Shown piece after piece: positions 18,601 through 26,204 of a DNA stretch of 64,000 bases. Under the pieces are notes generated by a model that made no database searches, was not told the origin of the DNA, and saw only the letters and a program-made list of their open reading frames with translations. The stretch comes from Planctomycetota bacterium (GTDB lineage: Bacteria > Planctomycetota > Planctomycetia > Pirellulales > Pirellulaceae). The stretch lies in assembly GCA_016872775.1 (NCBI GenBank), contig VGZA01000005.1, positions 98,054-162,053 of the forward strand, written 5' to 3'. The first letter of the stretch is position 1; each line of letters starts with the position of its first letter. A program made the translations under genes and the position numbers.

Positions 18601-19155
18601 CAGAACCAACTTGAAGCCAATCAGCGGTTGCGGATCATCATTCCGGTCGTGATCCTGGTCGACTTGTTGATCATCTATTTGAACTTCCGCAACCTGCCGC
18701 TGACGCTGATCATATTCTCTCAGATACCGATCGCGATCTGTGGTGGCATGATCGGTCTGGGGATTTATGGTGTCGAGTTGAACACGGCGATTTGGGTGGG
18801 ATTGATCGCGTTGATCGGGATCGCCGAGGACGACGGCGTCGTGATTGCGACCTATATGGAGCAGCTTTTTGCGATTCGGTCGATTCGGTCGATCCAGGAC
18901 CTGCGCGATGCGACGGTGGAAGCGGGTCGGCGACGCATCCGCCCTTGTCTGATGACCGCTTTCACCACATTTGCCGCGTTACTGCCGGTGATGCTGGCCA
19001 CCGGTCGCGGCGCCGATGTGGCAAGAGCCATGGCGCTGCCCGTTTTCTTCGGGATGTTCATTGAACTTGTTTCGCTGTTTGTGGTCCCCGTGCTCTATTG
19101 CGGCTACATGGAATGGAGTACTGGAGACGATCTAGCGCCCCCTCCCAACGCCTGA
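15673..19155 (+). CDS. cusA: Heavy-metal-efflux RND transporter (CusA/CzcA family)
   Basis: The 1160-residue inner-membrane proton antiporter pumps metal ions from periplasm or cytoplasm into the outer-membrane duct. Twelve membrane segments are arranged as usual, with two large periplasmic loops. Family text includes PVLALLVILAVAALGGYC, IPNVGENQVIVFTEWPGRSP and EVASVGGYVRQYQIEVDPD. The central TM4 proton-relay segment reads GIAIAIGEVADLAIIISEN, retaining the Asp, and the second half has GIAEDDGVVIATYM. The start at 15673 follows AAGGAG. Metal choice (Cu/Ag versus Zn/Co) cannot be fixed by sequence reading alone; the CusB metal-binding domains favour monovalent copper or silver. Confidence 0.93.
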   Translation: MVRAVIGFCVRQPVLALLVILAVAALGGYCTTVVPIDAIPNVGENQVIVFTEWPGRSPKDVEDQITYPLSVALLTVPHADSVRGKSMFGYSFVQVTFADGTDFYWARSRVLERLGTAAGSLPAGVTPTLGPDATALGQILYYVLEGPRDMNLAELRSLQDYVVRYELQSVQGVSEVASVGGYVRQYQIEVDPDALRFHDIPLERLITAVRDSNIDVGAKTIESGGMEYVIRGRGFIGQNKDATQAVVDIENTVVTSRDGVPVRIRDVAQVQLGPDFRSGAIDLDGSEAVGGVVVMRFGENPRDVIERVREKIRQIEPGLKGVRIRAIYDRTGLINETVATLTESLREELIITSVVIALFLLHVRSSIIVAMTLPLAVLMSFVGMRWFQIDANIMSLAGIAIAIGEVADLAIIISENIYQHLVEWEMSQSCRPENGGRPIAADPRTRTEVIIDAAAEVTPAVITGVSTTIVSFLPVFFLTGRDFKLFAPLAWTKSFAMVAALLVAVLLVPAMCRLCFRGAPWPVLRGLMAAGIAALLAAAATFLFWDPWIRQEMPWPRTPTVTLTALLVGGLAFALTRERMRPIEANPVSRMILFVYVPTLRMLLAHKLLFVSIPVLIIGLGVGAWFGLPALLYPVERMARGMGTELNTVPGYVEWKHRLPGLRTDDWIALDEGTWFYMPTLYPAASFSQGLEVLQTQGALIRQIPEVENVLGKLGRVESALDPAPGAMIETYVMLKPESEWRPGVTMQSIWEQINAVGTLPGITPASPLQPIEGRVVMLQSGIKAPMAIRIYGDNLDGLAEAARHVAEQLRQMPQVNAATVNPDIVLGVPYVEFDVDRETAARFGMTTMSVNQIIETALGGMNLTQTVEGRERYPIRVRYQRDLRERMDELPRLPVVTETGEVVPLAKLARMKTTWGPGMISSEDARLVAHVAFSPSGVMGDLETVQAVEQQLRQAQDVGALPLPTGYSLLAVGSFQNQLEANQRLRIIIPVVILVDLLIIYLNFRNLPLTLIIFSQIPIAICGGMIGLGIYGVELNTAIWVGLIALIGIAEDDGVVIATYMEQLFAIRSIRSIQDLRDATVEAGRRRIRPCLMTAFTTFAALLPVMLATGRGADVARAMALPVFFGMFIELVSLFVVPVLYCGYMEWSTGDDLAPPPNA

Positions 19156-19709
19156 ATTGTGGGAAGCACGTTGCCGAGACCGCAACGGTTGCGCGACTCC
19201 CGCCGCATTCCGTTGCGTCTTTGCGACTCTGCGAGAACTCTGTTTCCTCGAGCGCTCACGCGAAGGCGCAACGTCGACAAACGACAAGCGACGGCCGTGA
19301 ACACCGTCGCCTTCACGGGTGGATCGAAGACGGTACCGGACCTCCCTCGGATCCGGCTGCGAGATTCTCGCGCATCGCAAGAGCGTTCTGCCCGTTCCGC
19401 CAACTGCTGTTCCAGGATACGCAGGTTTTCTTGATTGGCATGGATGGCCTCTTCGAGGAACGGTGCGGTCACACTCGACTGCTTCAATTTCTGGAATTGC
19501 TCAAACGCCAGGATCGGCCGGAAACCGCGATTGACCAGGGGCGGCACTTGGAGCCGTTCACGCGGGCCGGACTGTTCAATGCCCAGCGACCTTTGCCGCA
19601 ATGTGGTCGGTCCTGATCAGGACGTCAGTTGCGTGTTTGCCTGCCCGCATAACGCGGCGTTTCGGATGAGCGGTTCCGAATTGTTGCAGCGCGTGCGGGG
19701 TGGTGACGG
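19156..19709. other. 554-base gap between convergent cusA and lysA: imperfect inverted repeat and a coding-like fragment
   Basis: Two things are visible. At 19212-19272 there is an imperfect inverted repeat with 14-base arms (GTTGCGTCTTTGCG and CGCGAAGGCGCAAC, 2 mismatches, 33-base spacer). It resembles short palindromic repeats scattered through many genomes. At about 19380-19601 the minus strand has an open, GC3-rich stretch (PILAFEQFQKLKQSSVTAPF, then a helical LEQQLAERAE). It loses coding character towards 19300 and has no convincing start or family, so it may be a gene remnant. No clear factor-independent terminator was found. Confidence 0.35.
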
Positions 19710-20969
19710 TTAGCCGGGGATCGACTCGCCGCGGACCAGGTCCTCATTCGTCTGTCGCGCTCGAGCTAGGTACGCCTGGCCGTCGCAAATCAGCACTTCG
19801 GCGGCCAGCGGCTTGGAATTATAGTTCGATGCCATCACGAAGCCGTAGGCGCCGGCGCACTCCAGAATCAACAGATCGCCGACACCCGCGGAGGGCAGGC
19901 TGCGCTGGCAGACGAAACCGCCTTCTTCCTGCGTGAAAATGTCGCCCGATTCGCACAACGGTCCGCCCACGACAACCGATTGCAGCGGCCGTCCAGTCGC
20001 GTTCGCGATCGACATCGGATGGTAGGCGCCGTAGAGAATCGGCCGCGCCAGATTGTTGAAGCCCGCGTCCAGCAGATAAAACGTGTTCCCGCCCTGCCGC
20101 TTCACCGCGCGGATCTCGGTAATCAAGAAACCACTCTCCGCCACCAGGTACCTGCCCGGCTCGATTTCCAGCGAGATTTTGTGTCCCAGTTCTTCCTGCA
20201 GCCGCTCGCGCGTCGCGTTCCAAAGCCGATAATATTCCTCCAGGTCAACGTAGGACTGCCGCGCATGATAAGGAACCGGCAGTCCGCCACCCGCGCTGAT
20301 CGACGTGACCGTTCGTCCGATCTTGGCAACCGTTGCTTCCAGCGCGCCACAGACTTGACCCAGGTGTTCAAGATCGGTACCCGACCCGATATGCATATGG
20401 ATGCCGCTGACCGCCATTCCATGCCGATCGATCTGCCGCAGGCATTCGTCCAGTTCGGCATGCCAGATGCCGTGCTTCGACTGTTCGCCGCCCGTATTGG
20501 TCTTCTGGCTGTGACCATGCCCGAACCCCGGATTGATACGCAAAGTGACCGACCGGCCGGGGGCCCGCGTTCCCAACTGATCGATCATGTCGATCGAACC
20601 GGCATTCACGTGGATATCGCGTTGCACGACCAGTTCGAGCGACTCGCGATCAAAAATGTCGGCGGTATAGACCACCGGAGGCGGATTACCGTGCAGCGAG
20701 TATCCCGCGGCCAATGCGCGATGAACTTCTCCGGCGCTGACGGCATCGACCAGCACCTTTTCACGTCGAACCAGATCGAGAATGGCCAGGTTCGAGCAAG
20801 CTTTCTGGGCGTAACGAATGTGATCGAACCGCTGAAGATCGGCGACCCGCTCGCGAATTTTGGCAGCGTCATAAACATAGACGGGCGTTCCGTACCGCGC
20901 CGCCAGTTCGCTGACAGGCAATCCGGCGATTTCGTCTCGAGTCACCGGAAACGTTCCCACCTGGGGCAT
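19710..20969 (-). CDS. lysA: Diaminopimelate decarboxylase
   Basis: LysA decarboxylates meso-diaminopimelate to L-lysine with pyridoxal phosphate. The 419-residue fold-III PLP enzyme has the PLP lysine in RYAQKACSN, glycine-rich phosphate contacts at SAGGGLPVPY, and IHMHIGSGT. EIEPGRYLVAESG, GGPLCESGDIF (catalytic cysteine from the partner subunit) and ECAGAYGFVMASNYN are also present. The ATG at 20969 has AAGGA 10 bases upstream; an in-frame TTG two codons earlier is less likely. It is the last gene of a minus-strand run from about 29.2 kb, separated by 101 bases from the gene above. Confidence 0.95.
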   Translation of the reverse strand: MPQVGTFPVTRDEIAGLPVSELAARYGTPVYVYDAAKIRERVADLQRFDHIRYAQKACSNLAILDLVRREKVLVDAVSAGEVHRALAAGYSLHGNPPPVVYTADIFDRESLELVVQRDIHVNAGSIDMIDQLGTRAPGRSVTLRINPGFGHGHSQKTNTGGEQSKHGIWHAELDECLRQIDRHGMAVSGIHMHIGSGTDLEHLGQVCGALEATVAKIGRTVTSISAGGGLPVPYHARQSYVDLEEYYRLWNATRERLQEELGHKISLEIEPGRYLVAESGFLITEIRAVKRQGGNTFYLLDAGFNNLARPILYGAYHPMSIANATGRPLQSVVVGGPLCESGDIFTQEEGGFVCQRSLPSAGVGDLLILECAGAYGFVMASNYNSKPLAAEVLICDGQAYLARARQTNEDLVRGESIPG

Positions 20970-21070
20970 CTTCAAGGTTCCTTACCGGGCAAGTAAATGG
21001 ATCAACGATCGATTCAACAGGGGCAGTTGCTGAGCCTACAAGGGCGCGGGCGGGAATGCAACGAGTGATC

Positions 21071-21553
21071 TCAGCCGTCGGCCGCATACCCCTCCGCGAA
21101 TTCGAGTACCCAGCGGTCGATCTGGTCCTTGAACTTCGTCAAGTCGATCTTGTTGGGCGCCTCGAACAGGTTGCGGCTCATCATCTCCCGATTGCGAATC
21201 GTGCCGCGGGCCACGATTTCCAGGATCATCATCGGCCCGATCGGCCGGACGGTGATTTCAAGCCTGCTGAAATCACGATCCCGCTGGCCACGCTCGATCC
21301 GCAGCGCGTCGCGCGACACCGCCGTGCCCCAGCCTCGTTCGCCAAAGATGGATTCCAATTGAAACCCAGGCAGATGATGGGCAAGTCTTCTCAGGCAATC
21401 CTCGATATGCTCGGATAACTCAAGCCGGCACCTCGAGTGCAACTGACGCATCTCGTCCTGCGACATTGCCCGGGCAGCAGCCTCGCGCGATTGGACCTCG
21501 CCTCGTTGCTGGCCCCGTTCGATTGCCTTCTGCAAACGCTGCTCGAAATCCAT
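21071..21553 (-). CDS. Conserved hypothetical protein downstream of tex
   Basis: The 160-residue cytoplasmic protein has no signal peptide or membrane segment. It begins with a charged helix (FEQRLQKAIERGQQRGEVQ), contains a mixed alpha/beta middle with RLEITVRPIGPMMILEIVAR, and ends with a helical segment (LTKFKDQIDRWVLEFAEGY). It starts 3 bases after the tex stop codon, so it is almost certainly co-transcribed with tex and perhaps translationally coupled. I do not recognise the family; a link to RNA metabolism is only suggested by the neighbour. Confidence 0.75.
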   Translation of the reverse strand: MDFEQRLQKAIERGQQRGEVQSREAAARAMSQDEMRQLHSRCRLELSEHIEDCLRRLAHHLPGFQLESIFGERGWGTAVSRDALRIERGQRDRDFSRLEITVRPIGPMMILEIVARGTIRNREMMSRNLFEAPNKIDLTKFKDQIDRWVLEFAEGYAADG

Positions 21554-21556
21554 GAC

Positions 21557-24500
21557 TCAAGAACCTTGTTTCCCCGACGCGTCCGGGGCATCATCGTCGT
21601 TCTTGTGCTGATAGAATTGCAGCAGATCTCCAAACGTCCGCATCGGTTCCTTGCCGTCAATCATCTTCTTGGTAATCGGTTTCAGCGGAACCGGTTTGGG
21701 TGGCGGCTGCTTGAATTTTGGCGGGCGGGTGGATCGTCGACCGGGCGGCCCATCGGTGCGCTGCGACGTTCCTCCTTGATTCGATCGCGAAGCGGGTGGA
21801 CGTCCTCCAGCCGGCCGGGCGGTTTCCTGTCCCGCTCCCTGTCGGCCCGCGGGGCGGTGGTCGTGCGCCGGGTGGACCGGGCGAGACTGCTGCGGCCGTT
21901 GCTGCTGGCGGGGTTGCTGTGGCCGCTGACTCCCCGGGCGAATCGCCGTCAACGATACGCGCCGCCGTTGCTTATCCACGTCAACGACCCAGACCGTGAG
22001 GATGTCACCGACGCCCACAACCTCATGCGGATCGCGAATGAAGCGGTCGGCAAGCCGACTGATATGGATCAAAGCGCTGTCGGACAATCCGATGTCCACA
22101 AACGCACCAAAGTCGACGACGTTCAAGACCGTTCCCGACAGTTCCATGCCAGGTGCCAGGTCCTCGAGCTTCATGATGCCACGGCGAAACACTGGCGGCG
22201 GCAGATCTTCACGAGGATCCCGAGCCGGACGCGCCAATGCGGCGAGCATATCGTCCAGCAACATCTGTCCAATTCCCAGCTCCCTGGCGAACTCGGCCGA
22301 ATTCACCGACGCGATTCGCGCCGCCAGCGATTCGCTGATCGCCGTCGTCGACCCGCCCTCCGCGGTCGACTCCAGCACCGGCGCATTCGACAATTCGCTG
22401 GCCTGCGGCGACAGCGCCGTCGGCGGCGCCTCCACAACGAGAGCGCCCAACGGCTCCCCAGTGCCGGTTTCCCCAGTGCCGGTTTCCCCGGATGGCTCAT
22501 TCACGACCGCGGGCGACTCGGTGGCAGGAACGGTGGCGGCTTCTTCCGCCGTGGGCGGTGTCGCGGTCCCGGTCGCCGCGCCGGCGGGCGGGGGAGGGAC
22601 CAGCGCTTCGACGCTGGCGCCTAGCTTTTCAAGGACGCGTCGCGCGATGTCGTAACTCTCCGGGTGAATCCAGGTGGAGTCAAGCGGATTATCTCCGCCG
22701 CTGATTTTCAAGAAGCCGGCGGCCTGCACAAATGTGGCGTCACCAAATCCCGGCACCTGCTTGAATTGCTCCCGATTCTTGAACGGTCCGTGCTGCTGCC
22801 GGTATTCGTAAAGCCGCCGCGCCGTCAGCTGGTTCAAGCCCGATACGTAGCGCAGCAGCGCCGGGCTGGCGGTGTTGACGTCCACGCCGACGAAATTCAC
22901 GCAGGAAGCGACGACATCGTCGAGCGATTCACGCAAGTGTTTCGCCTTGACGTCGTGCTGGTAGAGTCCGACGCCGATATTCGCCGGATTGATCTTGACC
23001 AGTTCCGAGAGTGGATCGAGCAGCCGTCGGCCGATCGAAACCGCGCTACGAACCGTAACGTCGTACTTGGGCAGCTCCTCGCGACCGATCGGGCTGGTGG
23101 AATAGAAACTCGCGCCAGCTTCATTGACGATCACGTAGGCCAGGTCCCGATCGGAGAGTTCCTTGGCCAGGACGTCCGCGATCAGCAGTTCGGTCTCCCG
23201 GCACGCGGTGCCATTGCCGATCGCGACGACGGCAATGGCGTTCCGCTCGATTATCTCGATGAGTCGGCTTCGGCAAAGCAGGCGATGTTGCTCGCTGCCG
23301 ATGACATGGATCATTCCGTGGTCGAGCACACTGCCGAACTCGTTGAGTGCCGTCAACTTGCATCCACTGCGAAATCCGGGATCGACGGCCAGCACGCGTC
23401 GGTTGCGCACCGGCGGCTGCAACAGCAGTTTCCGCAGGTTACGGATGAACACTTCAACGGCATGCGTTTCCGCGCGCTCTGTCAATTCACGGCGCAATTC
23501 GCGCTCGAGGCTGGGGATCACCGACCGGCTCAACGATTCCTTCAAGCAACCGCGGAGAAAGTCGGCATGCGGATGATCGGCGCGTATCAGCAGTTCCTCG
23601 GCTTCGCGATGCAGCGCATCGAGGTCGACGTCGATTTTGACGCGCAGCACCCGAGCCCGTTCGCCGCGATTCAGGGCGAGGATGCGGTGGTGGGGAATCT
23701 TGCCGAGCGGTTCCTGGAAGTTGTAGTAGTCCTTGAACGCGCTTTCCAGCAGCTTTTGCCGCTTCTTTTTCTTGGCTTCCCGGGCCGCTGCCCGCGCTTG
23801 CTGTTTCGCGGAGATCCGTGCTGCCAGCGCCGTACGCGGGAACGATTTGGCTACAGGAGCCGTCGCCGACCCGGGTGAATTGGCCGCCGTCAAGGTTGCC
23901 GCATCGTGAGCGGCTTCGCCGCCGGCCGCCGGTTCGCTATTCTCGGGGTCCGTTTCCGAGTGTGGTTCGGATGCCGCACCCTCGAGACTGGAAAAGTCGG
24001 CCAAGTCGTTCGGCGCCTCCTGGGCGATCGATGTTGGCTCCGCCTCCACCGGAGGCTCCGCGTCGGCGTCATCGGCCTCGTCGTAGGCCAGGTCCGAGGC
24101 CAGGTCCGTTTCCTCGGCGTGAATCTCCTCATGATCGTCGACGTCGATGGCATCGCCGCCATGCTCGAGGTCTGTGAATTCCTCGGCAGTTGGATGGTCC
24201 TCGACCAACCCGAGTTCGTCGCTGCTGGCATGCGGCTCGAGTTCTGGGTCGATGATATTCACCGCGTCACTTGAACTGGTGTCATTCCGCGTGGAGTCGT
24301 TCGGCGAGTTCATTGCCGCATCCGTCGATGGACCGGGCTCGAATGCGCCTGGCTGCGACGCGGTGCCCGCGATTTCCGGAGATTGGTTGGCCGGTACCGA
24401 ATTTTCGGTTTTCTTTTCCGATTCGATACGCGTCGACACGATGCGTCCCGTTCGCTGCATCGAACGGCGAAGTCGACTGCGCAATTCGGCTCGATCGGCA

Positions 24501-25015
24501 AGATTCTCGACGATCAAATGACCGACCCCGGCCAGCACGTCATCGGTACTGGCGAGTCCGCGTTCCGCCGAAACAAATTCGGCCGCGCGCGCCGACAGGT
24601 CGAGCGGCTTGCCTTCGAGAATTTCTTCCGCGAACGGTTCCAGCCCGCGTTGCCGCGCCAACGTCGCCAGCGTTTGCTTTTTCGGTTTGAACGGGAGGTA
24701 AAGATCTTCGAGGTGCTTGATGGAGCGTGCGGAGCGGACCTGCTCGACCCATTCCGGCGTCAATTTGCCTTGCGCCTCGACTGACTTCAAGATCGTCTGC
24801 TTGCGGTCGGCCAGCTGCCGGACCTTGACGATCGCCTCCTGGATTCGCCGAACCTGTTCTTCGTCCAGGCCGCCGGTCTGGTCTTTGCGAAAACGGGTGA
24901 TGAACGGGACTGTGTTTCCCTCGTCCAGCAACTCCACGGTGCGTTGAACTATGTCCGCCGGCAGTCCGAGGTCACGGGCGACGTGACCCAAATCAATACT
25001 CATCTTATTATCCAT
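21557..25015 (-). CDS. tex: Tex-family RNA-binding protein with S1 domain and two long insertions
   Basis: Tex is a conserved cytoplasmic nucleic-acid-binding factor (homologue of eukaryotic Spt6). The N-terminal core (LLDEGNTVPFITRFRKDQTG, LPFKPKKQTLATLARQRGLE) is typical. The YqgF-like nuclease fold (VLAVDPGFRSGCKLTALNEF, IGNGTACRETE), helix-hairpin-helix region (CVNFVGVDVNTAS, VPGFGDATFVQAAGFL) and S1 domain near residues 945-1020 (GTVLNVVDFGAFVDIGLSDS) follow in order. Length is 1152 against about 770 usually. The excess is an acidic insert (about 200-410, many D/E), a Pro/Thr/Glu linker before S1 with a doubled ETGTG unit (DNA repeat at 22456-22485), and a Gln/Arg/Pro-rich tail. I chose ATG 25015; ATG 25003 and 25063 are alternatives without better ribosome sites. 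Confidence 0.93.
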   Translation of the reverse strand: MDNKMSIDLGHVARDLGLPADIVQRTVELLDEGNTVPFITRFRKDQTGGLDEEQVRRIQEAIVKVRQLADRKQTILKSVEAQGKLTPEWVEQVRSARSIKHLEDLYLPFKPKKQTLATLARQRGLEPFAEEILEGKPLDLSARAAEFVSAERGLASTDDVLAGVGHLIVENLADRAELRSRLRRSMQRTGRIVSTRIESEKKTENSVPANQSPEIAGTASQPGAFEPGPSTDAAMNSPNDSTRNDTSSSDAVNIIDPELEPHASSDELGLVEDHPTAEEFTDLEHGGDAIDVDDHEEIHAEETDLASDLAYDEADDADAEPPVEAEPTSIAQEAPNDLADFSSLEGAASEPHSETDPENSEPAAGGEAAHDAATLTAANSPGSATAPVAKSFPRTALAARISAKQQARAAAREAKKKKRQKLLESAFKDYYNFQEPLGKIPHHRILALNRGERARVLRVKIDVDLDALHREAEELLIRADHPHADFLRGCLKESLSRSVIPSLERELRRELTERAETHAVEVFIRNLRKLLLQPPVRNRRVLAVDPGFRSGCKLTALNEFGSVLDHGMIHVIGSEQHRLLCRSRLIEIIERNAIAVVAIGNGTACRETELLIADVLAKELSDRDLAYVIVNEAGASFYSTSPIGREELPKYDVTVRSAVSIGRRLLDPLSELVKINPANIGVGLYQHDVKAKHLRESLDDVVASCVNFVGVDVNTASPALLRYVSGLNQLTARRLYEYRQQHGPFKNREQFKQVPGFGDATFVQAAGFLKISGGDNPLDSTWIHPESYDIARRVLEKLGASVEALVPPPPAGAATGTATPPTAEEAATVPATESPAVVNEPSGETGTGETGTGEPLGALVVEAPPTALSPQASELSNAPVLESTAEGGSTTAISESLAARIASVNSAEFARELGIGQMLLDDMLAALARPARDPREDLPPPVFRRGIMKLEDLAPGMELSGTVLNVVDFGAFVDIGLSDSALIHISRLADRFIRDPHEVVGVGDILTVWVVDVDKQRRRVSLTAIRPGSQRPQQPRQQQRPQQSRPVHPAHDHRPAGRQGAGQETARPAGGRPPASRSNQGGTSQRTDGPPGRRSTRPPKFKQPPPKPVPLKPITKKMIDGKEPMRTFGDLLQFYQHKNDDDAPDASGKQGS

Positions 25016-25169
25016 GTCGGTTGCATTGGTCGCCGACGAGTTGACTGCCCGATCTCTATGCATTCGTGCCGCAGTTTTTCCCGCGGATATACTCGTTGCA
25101 GTTTCGCAATCTAGGGTTCTCGATACTGCTTGTCAAGGATTGCACGGCGGCGACCGAGTGTCCCTGCGG

Positions 25170-26189
25170 TCACCGGCAACGCCATAAAATGTCGTCGGAA
25201 ATGCCGAGCGACGATTGCAACGGGCGGATTTGGGCGCGAAACCGCAATGCGTCCACCGGATAACCGGCGGTCGGTCGCAGACCTTCGACATGCGCGCACC
25301 AGAAGGAATTAAATGCCTCCATTGCCAGCTCGCGCAGATACTTCGAGACCATCGACGCCAATGCCGTCGGAAGAAATGACTCGCCCCGCACCGAAAACCG
25401 GCAGTCAATTCGACGGGAATTCGTTCCCCAGCGGTAAGTGCTGGCCGTCCGCCCTTCCTGGATCACTCGGATCCAATCGTCGGAAAAGACGGTCTGCAGC
25501 AGGGCGCAGTACCGGTCGCGCCCTCCGTGCTTGTCGCAGCAGACCAGTACGGCACTTTCGGGAAGCGACCCAAGCAGGTCCCGCACCAACTGCAACGTTA
25601 CCAGCGACAAGGCCGACGCCTTGTTGCCGTGTGCGGCGATTAGTTGGTTGAACGCGCGGGGGAATACGGCGCGGGACTGGATACCGATAATTCGCACGCT
25701 TTGTGCCTCCAGCCGGCGTCGCAGCCACTGTCCCCAGCCGTGTGCGGTGCGTCCCTCCGCGGCGCGTGGAATCGGGACGTCGTAACCGGCGAACCACGGT
25801 TCGGCGTCAAGTTCCTCTACGCGCGCGGCGCGGAGGGCCTGCCAGATCCCACGCCAACTGGACGGAAGATCGCCTGAGGCCGCAATTCCAGTCAAGACGC
25901 CATACTCGAGCGTCCGCAGGCCGGTCGCTGGGCCGTAGAGTACTTTCGAGTCCGCGATCAGCAGCGGCGGGTAGGCTTCTTCGGAGTCGATGCCCAACTC
26001 GGAATCGCCGGAAGCTGCCGATCGACCTTCCTTCGCGCCGCGAATGCACCCTTGCAGTCGAACTGCGAGATTTCTTCCGATCGAATGGTCCAACCAGTCA
26101 TCGGGTACCTCCCATGCCGTGGCGCTCACGACGAGCGGCCCCAGGTTTGGGCCGTAGCCGGCTTCGTCCGTGCCAATCAAGAATGCCAC
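25170..26189 (-). CDS. RNase HII-like protein (divergent RNase H-fold)
   Basis: The 339-residue protein opens with GTDEAGYGPNLGPLVV, the RNase HII/HIII signature carrying the first two catalytic acids (D8, E9). It keeps a DSK triplet (80-82), a strand ending in an acid (VLVCCDKHGGRD, D219), LASMVSKYLRELAM (277-290, like the family ASxxAK helix) and GYPVD near the end (compare GYxT). It is much longer than RnhB (about 200), with extra segments around 50-75 and 225-270. Classical RNase HII removes ribonucleotides from DNA and RNA primers; whether this divergent form does so is unknown. Translation appears to start at GTG 26189, 15 bases after the upstream gene's stop. Confidence 0.75.
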   Translation of the reverse strand: MAFLIGTDEAGYGPNLGPLVVSATAWEVPDDWLDHSIGRNLAVRLQGCIRGAKEGRSAASGDSELGIDSEEAYPPLLIADSKVLYGPATGLRTLEYGVLTGIAASGDLPSSWRGIWQALRAARVEELDAEPWFAGYDVPIPRAAEGRTAHGWGQWLRRRLEAQSVRIIGIQSRAVFPRAFNQLIAAHGNKASALSLVTLQLVRDLLGSLPESAVLVCCDKHGGRDRYCALLQTVFSDDWIRVIQEGRTASTYRWGTNSRRIDCRFSVRGESFLPTALASMVSKYLRELAMEAFNSFWCAHVEGLRPTAGYPVDALRFRAQIRPLQSSLGISDDILWRCR

Positions 26190-26204
26190 AGTTGTCCCCG
26201 AACG

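Noticed and set aside
22456..22485. Two tandem copies of a 15-base unit as a possible regulatory repeat
   Set aside because: It lies inside tex in frame and encodes a doubled ETGTG linker, so slippage in a disordered linker explains it.
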